Shown: one piece after another, positions 52,481-62,543 of the stretch
How the letters are laid out: each line of letters begins with the position of its first letter
Numbering within the stretch: the stretch's first letter is position 1
Assembly: GCF_900142135.1 (NCBI RefSeq)
Contig: NZ_FQZU01000037.1
Location: 1 to 62,845 of the forward strand
Length of the DNA stretch: 62,845 nucleotides
Direction of reading: 5' to 3'
From: Desulfatibacillum alkenivorans DSM 16219
Lineage (GTDB): Bacteria; Desulfobacterota; Desulfobacteria; Desulfobacterales; Desulfatibacillaceae
The notes under the pieces: generated by a model
The model's database searches: none
Told to the model about the DNA's origin: nothing
What the model saw: the letters and a program-made list of their open reading frames with translations, nothing else
Translations under genes and position numbers: made by a program

Positions 52481-55323
52481 TATTCTCCTCCCATTCGCGT
52501 CACTGCCTGGTCATACCACATCAGGAGTTTTTCGTCTTCCTGGAGGACCTTGTCGGGAATCTTTTCGGCCACGGCGATGATGGTGGCGTAGTCCTTTTCC
52601 TGCCATGCCTTTTTGAATCCGGCGCGGACGGCTTCGAGGCGGAAGACCTTGAGGCGCCGTTGGGTGGAGGTCCGGTACTCCTCGAACTCCTTCATCAGGG
52701 CGCGTTCACGGAGTTTTTCCAGGTCGCCGGCCTTGTTGGGGTCGGGCACGTACCAGCGGTCCTTGGCCTTGGCCATCAGTGCCGGGTCATCCTTGTCCAG
52801 GTTGCGCAGGTCCTTGAAGTTGGTGGACAGGTAGCTGTGGATCGGCCCGGGTACCGCGTCCTTGCCATCGTACCGAAGGAAGTTTTGCTCCAGAAGGGTG
52901 GACAGTTCCAGGGGCGTTTCGTTTTTCTGCCACCCGCCGATCTGCTTGAGGAACTGGGGGTGCAAATCCTGAAAGGTCTGAGGTTTTTGGGATAACTGCT
53001 GCTTGAGCCACAGGATGGCTGAGGCTTCATCGGACACGAACAACTCCAATTGGACGATTTCCCGCACGCTCATGCGCTTCTTGTCATACTCGGCTGTCTG
53101 GTCCGGCAAGAAGTACATGCCGTCCCGTTCGGAAAAACGCTGCATGAGCCCGGCGTAAAACTCGGCGGCGGACATGGGCACGGTCACGTTGCGCTGCACG
53201 TGGAATGCCACCATGCGGTCATACAGCATGTAGCTTTGACGCTCGGCCACCACCTCGGCCAGCCCGTCTTTGGATACGAACACCGGCAACTGTTTCAGGT
53301 GGGTGCGCACAAAATCCCACACACCATCCTCGGTCCCGGCGGACAATTTGAACCTTTCCTCAAGCCCGCTGTCGGGTTTATATGCTGAGATAACTAAGTC
53401 CTGTTTCACAGCCATACTTGTAACTTGTTTGAAACTACCCTGCTTCTTATTTAGTGTTCGTATATCCGCTACTACAAAACCCGATGAAATTAACGCCTCT
53501 TGAATAGCATGCCATACAGAATTTTTAGAGTTACTAAATACTAATGTCATCCATCGCCCAGGTTTGAGCAATCTATTATACTCATCGAAACATAGTTTCA
53601 TCAATCTCTTGTATTCAAATAATCCCTTTTGCTTGCTTCGATTTCTTTTCGATCTATCGACGACAGCTTCAGGTGAGCTATTCGTAAGAACACGATGCCA
53701 CGATTCAACAAGGAAATTCAATTCAGAGTATGGAAAATTATCCCCAAAAGGCGGGTCTGTAAAGATATAGTCGATGGAATCATTCGGCATATCCAAATGG
53801 GCCGTGGCTCCTGTATTGATTAAGGCGATATTGTCACGGGCGGCCCCATTTCGAAATGCCTTTCCCAAGCGATCCAGCTTACCACCCAGAATATACCACG
53901 GACTGCATTCGGCGTGTTGGGAGGCAACATAATAGACACCGGCAAGATACTGATTGACCTGCGAAAAATGCGTTGGCGCATATCGGGCAAGAAGCGACAT
54001 CCCCCAAATCGCCTGCTCCACGAAATAAAGCAGCATATGCCGGGTTCGGGGGGCCGGATGTTGTGCCGCCTTTTGCCAGAGTTTAGACAGCGCCTGGACT
54101 GCCCGAGGTAAAAACAACAGATGCACGTGTGTCAAACCCTTCTTCTCAAGTCTTGGCGCTTCCCACATTTCATCAAAAGCGAAACCAGAAGTCGGAATTG
54201 ACATTGGAAAAGCCATCTCTTCAATCTTTGTTAGTATTTCGAAATCTCTGAAGTCGAGCCTTTTCTCAAAACGTTTTTCCGCAATTTTATAAGCAATTAG
54301 CACAGGCTTGAACTTGACTCGTTTCCACGGTTCCCCGGTTGCCGGGTCGGTTCGGGTTTCAAATACCTGTTCCATTTTGTTTTTCTTCAGGGTGGCGCCG
54401 CAATGCGGACACGGAAAAGCATCCCGCACACGTTTGGTTTTCTGGTCCAGCGCCTCGTCCAGGAAGACCACCTCGCCCGCGCAGTCAGGGCAGGTGAAAA
54501 CTTCGCTCCACACTGTGTACTCGATACGGCCCTTGGTTTTGCCGTCCGCGTGCAGGGTCTCGTACATCCACCCGAGTTCCTGCTCGATTTCCTTGAGAAT
54601 CTTTCTGCCGGCCTTGGCAAAGGCGCGCACGTCAAAAGGGATATTGTAGTTTGCCGCAATGAAGGTGGCCGCAGGGGAAAGGTCGTTCAACACCACCCGC
54701 CGCGCCCCCCATTTGGGAGGGGTCAAACCCTGTGCCTTGAAATTCGCCTCCACCTTTTGCCGATAACTTTTAGGGGCCGCGCCGCACCACTGGGCTGCCA
54801 CCCCGGTCATGCCCGAACCGCAAAATCCGTCCAGCACCACGTCGCCCGGTTCGGTGTAGTGCAGGATACTGGGCACGATGGCCAGGTGCGGCACCTTGGT
54901 GTGATAGGAGTGCGCCCGGTAAATAGGATCGGTCTTGCCCTCGCTCACGTCTACGGCAAAGGGTTCGCGGCGGTAGGGTATGTTGGGGTCGTAGGGTTTG
55001 CCGTAATGCTTGATGAAATCGCCTATCCACGGATTGGGGCAGGCGGTGTAGTATGGAGGGTCGGACAGGGCCAGGATGTCCTCGTCTTCGCCAATGGGAA
55101 ACCCCTCGATCTTGCGAAACTCGGGGTCCAGCAATTTCTCGCGCAACAGGCCGAGGAAATGCTTGCGCCGCTCCTCGTTATTGGCAAAGGTCAACCCCAG
55201 GCATTCCACCGGCCGGTTTTTCCGCTCCTCCATCTCCTCCATATAGGATTTTTCGAACAAATCCCGCTGCTCATCGGGGAAGAGCTTTTTCGTCTGGTTG
55301 TCCACATTTTTCCTGCCGGCCAT
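52480..55323 (-). CDS. pglX: BREX type 3 DNA methyltransferase PglX
   Basis: This 947-aa methylase of the Zn-ribbon/DUF1156-like group starts at the ATG at 55323, after GGAGG. It has an N-terminal SDPPYYT near residue 86, S-adenosylmethionine motif DGFCGSGMTG near 162, a zinc ribbon (CPDC, then CPHCG) near 277-310 and a second catalytic-type FTDPPFGDN near 519. Residues about 338-648 (53380-54310) are encoded by much more A+T-rich DNA than the rest, suggesting a swapped block. It should methylate host sites in BREX. It sits between dinD and the inserted AAA gene. Confidence 0.85.
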   Translation of the reverse strand: MAGRKNVDNQTKKLFPDEQRDLFEKSYMEEMEERKNRPVECLGLTFANNEERRKHFLGLLREKLLDPEFRKIEGFPIGEDEDILALSDPPYYTACPNPWIGDFIKHYGKPYDPNIPYRREPFAVDVSEGKTDPIYRAHSYHTKVPHLAIVPSILHYTEPGDVVLDGFCGSGMTGVAAQWCGAAPKSYRQKVEANFKAQGLTPPKWGARRVVLNDLSPAATFIAANYNIPFDVRAFAKAGRKILKEIEQELGWMYETLHADGKTKGRIEYTVWSEVFTCPDCAGEVVFLDEALDQKTKRVRDAFPCPHCGATLKKNKMEQVFETRTDPATGEPWKRVKFKPVLIAYKIAEKRFEKRLDFRDFEILTKIEEMAFPMSIPTSGFAFDEMWEAPRLEKKGLTHVHLLFLPRAVQALSKLWQKAAQHPAPRTRHMLLYFVEQAIWGMSLLARYAPTHFSQVNQYLAGVYYVASQHAECSPWYILGGKLDRLGKAFRNGAARDNIALINTGATAHLDMPNDSIDYIFTDPPFGDNFPYSELNFLVESWHRVLTNSSPEAVVDRSKRNRSKQKGLFEYKRLMKLCFDEYNRLLKPGRWMTLVFSNSKNSVWHAIQEALISSGFVVADIRTLNKKQGSFKQVTSMAVKQDLVISAYKPDSGLEERFKLSAGTEDGVWDFVRTHLKQLPVFVSKDGLAEVVAERQSYMLYDRMVAFHVQRNVTVPMSAAEFYAGLMQRFSERDGMYFLPDQTAEYDKKRMSVREIVQLELFVSDEASAILWLKQQLSQKPQTFQDLHPQFLKQIGGWQKNETPLELSTLLEQNFLRYDGKDAVPGPIHSYLSTNFKDLRNLDKDDPALMAKAKDRWYVPDPNKAGDLEKLRERALMKEFEEYRTSTQRRLKVFRLEAVRAGFKKAWQEKDYATIIAVAEKIPDKVLQEDEKLLMWYDQAVTRMGGE

Positions 55324-55444
55324 GCCACGCCTCCACCATCTCTTTTCAAAACCGCCTGTTGATTGTGACTCTTGCCTCGTCTCTTGTCCCGGCTCTTGCC
55401 CGGGACGCATCCGATGCTGATTTCTGAACTACCATGAGATCATG

Positions 55445-56302
55445 TCAGTCCTCTGGCTCGGGCAGACGCCCGGACTGTCTTTCCAATTTTTTTTCATCCG
55501 ATTTCACGCGGCGTTCCAACTTCTTGATATCTTCTTCGGCCGGCAGCTTTTCAGGTTTTATCCCTCTTTGCCCCAGCATGTCCCGCACGCTCTGATTGTT
55601 TTGAACATGCTCCCTGGTTATGGAATCCTCACCATAGAGATCGTCCTGCTGGACATTGTGGTTGGTCATTTCAGTGGCGAGGTTCTTGGCCGCGATGGTG
55701 AGAGTCGGCAAGAAGTCCGCCAAAGGGCGGCTCTTAGTGATGCCGTATTTTTCCTTCATCACCCTCGTTGTGTTTCCCCCGAACAAAGCGGCGTCCCCCT
55801 TGGAACGGATGCGGCCAAAGCCCTTATCGTCCACGCCCCGCTCATAAATGTTCTGGGAAAGCGTTTTCTCCGACTCCCGCAGGCGGTCCCGTGCATCCAG
55901 CCTCGCCTGCAAGCGCATCCGATCCTCAATGAGTTCCTGTTTGCGAGTTTGGATTGCGAAGTAGCTTTGGGCAAAGGCGATGGGCTCCTTGCGGGGGTCT
56001 CCGTTCTGTGCGATCAGGTAGCAGGCATACCGGGTGAGCATGAAGTCCTCAATTTCCCGTTCCGCCCCGCTGCCTAACTTGACCTTTTTCGTGACGCCAC
56101 GAAAATGGTTGTCTGGATCGTAACCTGTTGTTTCACAAGACTCTATGGCTCTTTTGATGGCGGTCAGGAAATTCTCCCAACGTGCGTACCCCAGAGGCTC
56201 CTGCAATTCCCTGGCAAACCAGAACTCCACCCCTTCATCCGGGAGTTTGCGGCTCAACGCATCGAACCGGTTCTGAAGAATTTGAATAGTCTCTGTTTTC
56301 AT
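55445..56302 (-). CDS. dinD: DinD-like DNA-damage-inducible protein
   Basis: This 285-aa protein matches DinD. An N-terminal Bro-N-like region is seen (EFWFARELQEPLGYARWENF, then HFRGVTKKVKLGSG and DFMLTRYACYLIAQNGD). The C-terminal half has ERGVDDKGFGRIRSKGD and KEKYGITKSRPLADFLP. E. coli DinD inhibits RecA filaments. The start at 56302 is preferred over a TTG at 56317. It is inserted between brxC and pglX in the same orientation. A palindrome upstream and a near-identical copy inside the gene suggest its own control. It may couple BREX to DNA damage. Confidence 0.85.
   Translation of the reverse strand: MKTETIQILQNRFDALSRKLPDEGVEFWFARELQEPLGYARWENFLTAIKRAIESCETTGYDPDNHFRGVTKKVKLGSGAEREIEDFMLTRYACYLIAQNGDPRKEPIAFAQSYFAIQTRKQELIEDRMRLQARLDARDRLRESEKTLSQNIYERGVDDKGFGRIRSKGDAALFGGNTTRVMKEKYGITKSRPLADFLPTLTIAAKNLATEMTNHNVQQDDLYGEDSITREHVQNNQSVRDMLGQRGIKPEKLPAEEDIKKLERRVKSDEKKLERQSGRLPEPED
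56087..56104. promoter_or_regulatory. Internal copy of the dinD palindrome
   Basis: TTTCGTG and CACGAAA arms surround ACGC, inside the dinD coding sequence (encoding part of HFRGVTKK). The arms and the flanking ATG are the same as in the upstream copy at 56326-56343; only one centre base differs. Distance between copies is 239 bp. Confidence 0.55.
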
Positions 56303-56325
56303 TGTGTATTCTCGCAAATTATCAA

Positions 56326-56343
56326 TTTCGTGATGCCACGAAA
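56326..56343. promoter_or_regulatory. Palindromic operator upstream of dinD
   Basis: Perfect 7-bp arms TTTCGTG and CACGAAA flank ATGC, 24 bp upstream of the dinD start and within the brxC-dinD gap. On the minus strand a GATAAT -10-like element follows two bases later, so the palindrome lies where a promoter spacer would be. Confidence 0.6.
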
Positions 56344-56359
56344 ATGTTCTGTGTCTTGC

Positions 56360-59300
56360 CTACTCCAAAACGATCCTCACCTTGCCGGGTTCCTTGCCCT
56401 TGGTCAATTGATCCAGGTAGTCCTCGAACCGCTTTTTCATTTCCGCCGGTGTCGCGGGCGATCCGCCTTGCAGCATGGCGTCGCGCAGGTCATATATTCG
56501 GATCGAGACCTTGGTGAGGCCGGACAAGACTTCCTTCATGGCCTGGATGAAATCCTGATCCAATTGATCGGGCAAGGCGCGGCGCTTGAGGAATCCATCC
56601 ACCAGGCTACGCTGCTCGTCCTTGAGCAGGGTCAGGTTCTCTTTGGTGGTGGGGTCCTCCAGATTGGCGAGCAGGGTGTCGCGCCAGTTGTCCACCATGG
56701 CGTCCAGTTCGTTATCCAGATTGTCCAACCTTGCGGCGGCTGGATTGGCGGGCGGTTCCGAGCCGGGCTTAAAATTGCAGTGGGGGCAAACCGGCGCACC
56801 CGACATTTCCTGTTCGGTGAGGGCGAAACAGGACTTCAACCCGGCAAGGCGGTTCCTAAAATCGGAAAGATGCTGGCGCGGCATGAGGTCGATGGTGGAT
56901 AACTTGTCCAGGTCTTTCAACCGTGGGTCGCCGATGAGCCGGGCCTTGCGTTTGTCCTCATTGACCCCCAACCGGGCTTTTGCGTGCAGGGTCAGGTAGG
57001 CTTGCACATACTCCTTTTTCAATTCGTTCAACTTGCGCTGCGTCTGCTGGCGAAATGCCGGAGCCTTGCGTTTCTCCGGGTCCACTGCCTGGGCAAGCAC
57101 CTCCTCCCTGAGGGTTTTCACCTTGGCGATCCATTCGTGTTCAGTCGGCAAAACCGCCTCGGCCGTGGACAGGTAGGACGCGGTGGCGCCCAAATCAGCC
57201 ACCAGGTCTTCCAGTGACTTGGCTTCGGCAAGGCAGTCCAGACCGTCCTTGTGCGCAGTCACCTCACCGGCATCGTAGCGGAAATTCTTCAGTTTGCCCG
57301 TGGTGGTGTAAGCTTGCATGGATTCAAGGAAGGTCTTGGTCTTGTCCAGTTTGCCCCGCATGTTCTGGATTTCGTCTTCACCAAGAAGACTGCGGCCCCA
57401 AAGATACAATCCATTCTGCAATGTCTGCTGCATGAGCACCAGGCGATTCACCGCCTGCTTCACGGCCTTCTGGAGTTCCTGGACCGGTTCGTCCTTGCCC
57501 TGGGGGATCAACTGGGCCATGCCCGGTGTGAGGTCCAGCAATTCGAAGAGGGCCTTGAGCGCGGGCAGGTTCCAGTCCTTGGGCCGCTCGATGTGTTTGA
57601 AGTTTTTCAGATCGTCGATGCCGGTTCCGGCCAACTGGGCAAGGCCGGTGGCGTCGAATTTCTGGCCGGGTATGGCAAGCACCGCCTCTCCGGCATGCAC
57701 CAGTGCGGCGAGAACCACCACAATCCATTCGGGTTCCAGACGAAGCGACTGGGGCGCCAGATATTCCACGCCAAGGACATCCTGAATCAGTTCGGATCGG
57801 TTGACCACCTGTCCATGCCCCTTGGCCTTGGCCGCATTGAGGATGTACTCCGCGTATTTGGATTTGTATGGGTCAAGACGTTCTCCGTCCAACAATTCCA
57901 GGGCATCCAGAACAGCCGTCGCCTGTTTGGTCCTGTTTTGCCCGGCTATGGCGCGAAGGGCGTCCTGCGCCGCCTGAGGCCGGTTGCTCCCTGTGATGAG
58001 AACGGAGAAAACTGGGTAATCGGGGGCCTGGTCGGCAAAGTGGGCGCCAAGGCAGATGCCGGATATGATGTTGACCAGGTCGCGGAAATTTATCCGCTCT
58101 TGGGGGGAGATGCCTGAAAGCTCGCGTATCGCAAATCCTTTTCCCCACTCCGTCAGGTTCTTGGTCCGGCCCTGGTAGGTCACCTGAAACGCCGTGGCCA
58201 TGTTTTTTTGCAGCCACTGCACCAGATCACGCAAAAAACCGTTCGCCTTGGTCTGGTAGGTGGATTTGGCGTGACCCGATGCTGTGGACACCAGGTCCAG
58301 GGCAGCCGCGTAATTGCGGATGGCGGCGCGGAATGTTTCATCGGTGTTCGTCAACCGCAAAAACAATTCATCCGCCTTCTTCTCATCCTTAAAATGCGGC
58401 GGGTCAAAGGGCTGAATGAAGTAAATGTAAAAATCCCGTGGAGGAACAGCTGTGGATCGTTCATTGGGCGCGCCGAAAAAAAGATACCCCTGCCGTGCGG
58501 CCTTGCGTTCCAGCCATTCCAGTTCATGTTGCCAGATTTTGTATCCTGTCACATAGGTCTGGTCCGTGCATTCCATCACTTGGCGCAAGGCTTCGTAATA
58601 GTAGCGATCCAGTTGAGGGTCCCCGAGAGTCTCGGCCCGTTTTTCGATCAGTGCGTCGAAATCGTCGGTCTTCTTGAGGTCCAGGTAAAACTGCCGGTTT
58701 TGCGGATTGGACGAGATGAACTGCCCACTCACGGTCTTGTGGATTTCACGCAACACCGTTTCCACCTGGGACAAAAGATCGTCCGCCGGGTCGCCGCCCA
58801 GGTCCTCGATGCCTGGTTGATACAGGCACAGGGCGTCCCGCAATTCTTCGGGCGTCGCGCCAAGGCTCGCATAGATGTCCCCGGTCGTGAGGCGGTGGAC
58901 CGACAAGGCATGTATGAGACGCAAGGCCATGGGTTTGTATGCGGGACGGGTGAAGGCTTGCTGGATACGGGATTCGAGCACCTGGCTACAGTCTATGACT
59001 GCCCGGATGTCCGGCACCGCGCGAAAGGAAGAATTTTCACGCAGGCTGGTCCAATATGTGTCATAGGCAATGACGCCGGGCCGGTCATCGGGCACATCCT
59101 GATCGTGCAGTTTTTTCATGGCCTGCGACAAGGTCTTCAACACCTCGCGTTTTTCCACGGCGGTGACCCGCTCGAAGGTGTCGATGTAATCCGGATGCAC
59201 GGGAAAAAGACGCACAAACTCGTCCATGCGTTCGTTCATGCGGCCGTAACATCTGGCAAAGGGGGCCAGATATTCCCGGATTTTCACCTGCTGATCGCCG

Positions 59301-60088
59301 GTCTTACGAAGCAGGCGCTCGGCCACCACGAACTTGACGTCCTTGCGGGCGATGAGGATTTGTTCGAACCGGTCCTTCACCCGCCGGATGCTGTCCGCCA
59401 CAAACGAAAAACGAGGGCTGTCGAAGATGGCCTCCTGCACACCGGCGATGAATCGAAACCGCAAGTCCTTGCACACCTCGCCGATGATGCGGAGGAAGTT
59501 TAAATCAAGAATAAGTTCCTGGTCTTTTCTGCTGTTTAAGTAATCCAGGAGTTCATCCACTACAAATAGAAGACCCTGATCCGGAAAATGGGTATGAAAT
59601 ACACCCATCATATCCTCGAAAAGGTCCTTGTGGCTAAGGGTATCCTCATGTGGTGGGAATTTGAAATCTAAGCCCCACCTGCTAAAAGCCTCTTCCAAAT
59701 GGCCACAAATAAAGTCTCTGAGGGACATCTTGGTCCCCTCAAGTTCGGTCCGGATGACTTTGAACCGGCCGCTGATTTTTTCGGCGGCGCCGGCAACTGC
59801 CTTGTCGTTCAAATGCTCGGACAGTCCGGTGTTTTCAGCCACGGCGGAGATCACTGACATGAGATGCGATTTACCGGTGCCGTAGTTGCCGACCACCAGG
59901 AGACCCTTGTTGTCCATGGGCTGATCGAACTGAATCTGGGGCACCACGAGGTTGATGAACCTTTCCGCCATTTCCTCGGAAATCACATAGGTCTGCACCA
60001 GTTGTTGGGCGGCGGCGGTCTCATCCGCGTCGCGTAACTGAACCACGGATTCGATGGGCTCGAATTGAATCAAATCTCCATATTTCAT
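56360..60088 (-). CDS. brxC: BREX ATPase BrxC (PglY-like)
   Basis: This 1242-aa BrxC has an N-terminal AAA+ module with Walker A ([13 protein letters not shown]) near residue 69 and Walker B ([12 protein letters not shown]) near 178. A long helical body follows, with a C-terminal zinc-binding CPHCNF near residue 1110. It is the large ATPase of BREX and a predicted ring-forming motor. The stretch 59480-59710 (residues about 127-203) is more A+T rich than the rest, a local mosaic block. It lies 31 bp downstream of brxF. Confidence 0.9.
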   Translation of the reverse strand: MKYGDLIQFEPIESVVQLRDADETAAAQQLVQTYVISEEMAERFINLVVPQIQFDQPMDNKGLLVVGNYGTGKSHLMSVISAVAENTGLSEHLNDKAVAGAAEKISGRFKVIRTELEGTKMSLRDFICGHLEEAFSRWGLDFKFPPHEDTLSHKDLFEDMMGVFHTHFPDQGLLFVVDELLDYLNSRKDQELILDLNFLRIIGEVCKDLRFRFIAGVQEAIFDSPRFSFVADSIRRVKDRFEQILIARKDVKFVVAERLLRKTGDQQVKIREYLAPFARCYGRMNERMDEFVRLFPVHPDYIDTFERVTAVEKREVLKTLSQAMKKLHDQDVPDDRPGVIAYDTYWTSLRENSSFRAVPDIRAVIDCSQVLESRIQQAFTRPAYKPMALRLIHALSVHRLTTGDIYASLGATPEELRDALCLYQPGIEDLGGDPADDLLSQVETVLREIHKTVSGQFISSNPQNRQFYLDLKKTDDFDALIEKRAETLGDPQLDRYYYEALRQVMECTDQTYVTGYKIWQHELEWLERKAARQGYLFFGAPNERSTAVPPRDFYIYFIQPFDPPHFKDEKKADELFLRLTNTDETFRAAIRNYAAALDLVSTASGHAKSTYQTKANGFLRDLVQWLQKNMATAFQVTYQGRTKNLTEWGKGFAIRELSGISPQERINFRDLVNIISGICLGAHFADQAPDYPVFSVLITGSNRPQAAQDALRAIAGQNRTKQATAVLDALELLDGERLDPYKSKYAEYILNAAKAKGHGQVVNRSELIQDVLGVEYLAPQSLRLEPEWIVVVLAALVHAGEAVLAIPGQKFDATGLAQLAGTGIDDLKNFKHIERPKDWNLPALKALFELLDLTPGMAQLIPQGKDEPVQELQKAVKQAVNRLVLMQQTLQNGLYLWGRSLLGEDEIQNMRGKLDKTKTFLESMQAYTTTGKLKNFRYDAGEVTAHKDGLDCLAEAKSLEDLVADLGATASYLSTAEAVLPTEHEWIAKVKTLREEVLAQAVDPEKRKAPAFRQQTQRKLNELKKEYVQAYLTLHAKARLGVNEDKRKARLIGDPRLKDLDKLSTIDLMPRQHLSDFRNRLAGLKSCFALTEQEMSGAPVCPHCNFKPGSEPPANPAAARLDNLDNELDAMVDNWRDTLLANLEDPTTKENLTLLKDEQRSLVDGFLKRRALPDQLDQDFIQAMKEVLSGLTKVSIRIYDLRDAMLQGGSPATPAEMKKRFEDYLDQLTKGKEPGKVRIVLE

Positions 60089-60119
60089 CGCGTTTCCCCT
60101 GCAACGTTTTTTGAACTAT

Positions 60120-60599
60120 TCATGCGCCCGCCTCCATGTTTACCGCCAGAAAATCCTTTGCGGGATACCGTTTGTACTCCGGATGGTCTGGAGCGGCATA
60201 GGTCAGATGACCGTCCACTATCGAACCGCACCAGGCCGCGACCACTGTCCGATTCCTGGCAACGCCTTGCAGAATTTTTAATGGGTCCTGTTGGAGTGAT
60301 ACATCAAAGAGCATCTCGAAATTGTCCAACAAAACCAAGTCGGCGTCATGGGAAGCAACGAGGTCGGCAAGGATGCGCGGCAACCGCAAGGCCCGTTGAC
60401 GTTCCGTGAGATCGAGCATAAGCCGCGACATCTCAAGATTGACGTTTACCAGGGGCGCCTCGGTGTGTCGATGGACTTCCTGAAGGGCCGTGGTTTTGCC
60501 TGAACTGGCCGAACCGACCAGCATGATCAAACGGTAATACTGGACGCCTGCCTCACGCACATCCTTTAGAATGCGATCCACCAGCGGCCCCGGCATCAT
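60120..60599 (-). CDS. brxF: BREX type 3 P-loop protein BrxF
   Basis: This 159-aa protein has a small P-loop ATPase fold: Walker A GSASSGKT at about residues 28-35 and a Walker B-like DADLVLLDNFEMLFD near 90. BrxF is specific to type 3 BREX and leads the operon, just before brxC, as here. The ATG overlaps the stop of the HTH gene by three bases. Confidence 0.85.
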   Translation of the reverse strand: MMPGPLVDRILKDVREAGVQYYRLIMLVGSASSGKTTALQEVHRHTEAPLVNVNLEMSRLMLDLTERQRALRLPRILADLVASHDADLVLLDNFEMLFDVSLQQDPLKILQGVARNRTVVAAWCGSIVDGHLTYAAPDHPEYKRYPAKDFLAVNMEAGA

Positions 60600-60802
60600 C
60601 GACTCCCCTTTTTCGCACGACGGGTGTGCTCAGCCGCCCCGCCGGAGGTCACCCACTCGTCCACCTCTTCCTTGCGGAATTTCCACAACCGGCCGACCTT
60701 GTGGGCGGGCATCCTCTTGTTGTTCAGCCACTTGTACACCGTATCCCGTTTGATCCCGAGATATGTGGCGATTTCGTCAACTGAAAGCCAGCGATCTTCC
60801 AT
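60596..60802 (-). CDS. HTH protein leading the BREX operon
   Basis: This 68-aa HTH_17/excisionase-type protein (WLSVDEIATYLGIKRDTVYK, then HKVGRLWKFRKEEVDEW) is the first gene of the BREX operon and is translationally coupled to brxF. The start at 60802 is chosen because the HTH begins right after it; the frame is open to 60838. It is similar in type and length to MAD1, which heads the other large operon. It likely regulates BREX. The family also contains excisionases, but there is no integrase adjacent. Confidence 0.8.
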   Translation of the reverse strand: MEDRWLSVDEIATYLGIKRDTVYKWLNNKRMPAHKVGRLWKFRKEEVDEWVTSGGAAEHTRRAKKGSR

Positions 60803-61217
60803 ATCATGCTCGTATCGCCCTTGACTACAAAACCCCATTGGTCATACAGCACCCGGCCTTGCTTTCTGAGCGGTCTGAAATATCATGGAAATCCCAAGAA
60901 GTCAGAATCTTGTAGCTCAAATTCCACTATTCGTCAATTCAATTCACTTTGCTCTATTAGGATCAAACCGGATGGAATGGTTTTGATTGTCAATCACGAA
61001 CAACCACTGCGCACTGCAAACAATTCTTGGCATCCTTTGTGAGAGATTGTTCCTATGCTGTTTTTTCCAGGCGGGCGAGAGATTGCACGATGCGTCAAAG
61101 TATCAAAGTGACACTTTTAATATAATTTCGATAACTTAATCCGATATTGCCGCCTTCGGAACAGGATGTATAAACAAATAATGTGTAATTACGATTAGTT
61201 ATATAAAATCTCAATAC
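60803..61217. other. Divergent intergenic region between BREX and the right MoxR operon
   Basis: About 415 bp without a supported gene. It must hold the BREX promoter on the minus strand, but I find no convincing -35/-10 pair. It becomes A+T rich towards 61120-61217 and is not part of the inverted repeat. Confidence 0.5.
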
Positions 61218-61247
61218 TTGACATTTCATCCCCAGTTGTGATATAAT
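61218..61247 (+). promoter_or_regulatory. Sigma-70 promoter of right MoxR operon
   Basis: TTGACA (61218-61223) and TATAAT (61242-61247) are separated by 18 bp and both match consensus exactly. It is the mirror of the promoter at 1600-1629. Confidence 0.8.
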
Positions 61248-61272
61248 TATTTGAAATAGTTTAAGAATCCGT

Positions 61273-61313
61273 AAGGGAAGGTCGGGAATCCGGCTTTCCC
61301 TTCCGTCGTTTTT
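61273..61313 (+). terminator. Terminator-like leader hairpin upstream of right MoxR gene
   Basis: AAGGGAA (61273-61279) pairs with TTCCCTT (61296-61302), with a nested CGG/CCG stem and a T5 run at 61309-61313. It lies between promoter and start codon and is conserved in the other arm, so it may attenuate expression. Confidence 0.5.
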
Positions 61314-61340
61314 GGGCCAGTGAAAATCGGGAGAATGGAC

Positions 61341-62543
61341 ATGCTGTTTGATCAAATCGGGATACATGGTTGGGATGACATCGAGCCTGTGGTGTTGGCG
61401 GCCCTGGCATCGGAATTGTCGGTGCTTTTCGTGGGAGACATCGGAGGGAACAAGACCGAGGGCGCGGAGCGAATCGCACGGACCTTGCTCGGTCAGGATA
61501 TTGAGTTCCGGGCCTATGAGGTGCCGACCCTGAATTTTGACGACCTGGTTGGTTTCGTGAATCCGAAGACCCTGGCCAAGGGCGCGCTTCAGTTCGTGCC
61601 GACTCCCCTGTCCATCTGGTCGGCCGATGCAGTGCTCCTTGACGAAATCAACCGGGCCAATCCGTTCATCCAGTCAAAACTTCACGAGCTTGTCCGGAAA
61701 CGGACCCTCCTTGGCATGCCCACCCGTTTGAAGATGGTCTTCAGTGCTGTGAACCCGCCCGAGAAGTATCAATCGGGCTATATGGACCTCGCGTTAGCGT
61801 CCCGGTTTGTGAATGTGCAGGTGCCGAACGTAGCGACCTTTGGTGACGAGGTGATTGAGCACATTCTCTCCGGTAATGGGATCGGACGTGGTGGCCACAA
61901 TCTGCCGTGCATGCTGGCCCGAGCCTCGGCGTTTGAACCGAGTGGCATCGAGGCCATGCGCATAAGCAGTCTTTGCAAGAAGATCATGCGAGACTTGGAA
62001 AATTCGGGCATCGTCTTCAACGCGAGACAACTCAAGATGATGCTGAAACTCATCACGTCCGGGCTGGCCATTCAATGGGCGTCGGGTCTGGACGTCTTTA
62101 CCGCACCGGACGCCATCGCCTCATACATCGGTGCGGTCATTCCTGAAATCAACGGCATCGTGCGGACCCGGGTTGACGCATCCGTCGCCAAAGGAACCAT
62201 CCGTACCATCGTGACCGGCTTCCAACTTGCCGACCCCATGACCATGGCCCGCAATCTCGCCGAACTCATCGAAATAGAACCCACCGATATTCTTGCCTGG
62301 GCCGGGGCGGTGGACCGATCCATTAAATCCGAACGGCAACCGCAATTGCTGCGCGATGTGCTGAGGCGCTTACCCATACTCCAAGGAAAGGGGGTGATCG
62401 AGCATGACCTGTCGCGGACCCTGATGGAAAAGGCGGCAGCCCGTTTCGCCACATTGACCCTCATTGAAGAAGGCACCCCTGTCCTGGAAATCCCGGGACG
62501 AATCCACAACATCATCGAAAATCTGAAAGGAGAAGTGTCATGA
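61341..62543 (+). CDS. MoxR-like AAA+ ATPase (right copy)
   Basis: This 400-aa paralogue of the left MoxR-like ATPase has the same Walker A (GDIGGNKT) and Walker B (LLDEINRA). Differences cluster in the middle third, for example around the ASRFVNVQVPNVATFGDE segment, where substrate contacts may lie. The C-terminal 70 or so residues are identical. The ATG at 61341 is six bases after GGGAG; GTG 61320 is an alternative. It is divergent from the BREX operon. Two different centres with identical ends suggest either specialisation or gene conversion. Confidence 0.85.
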   Translation: MLFDQIGIHGWDDIEPVVLAALASELSVLFVGDIGGNKTEGAERIARTLLGQDIEFRAYEVPTLNFDDLVGFVNPKTLAKGALQFVPTPLSIWSADAVLLDEINRANPFIQSKLHELVRKRTLLGMPTRLKMVFSAVNPPEKYQSGYMDLALASRFVNVQVPNVATFGDEVIEHILSGNGIGRGGHNLPCMLARASAFEPSGIEAMRISSLCKKIMRDLENSGIVFNARQLKMMLKLITSGLAIQWASGLDVFTAPDAIASYIGAVIPEINGIVRTRVDASVAKGTIRTIVTGFQLADPMTMARNLAELIEIEPTDILAWAGAVDRSIKSERQPQLLRDVLRRLPILQGKGVIEHDLSRTLMEKAAARFATLTLIEEGTPVLEIPGRIHNIIENLKGEVS

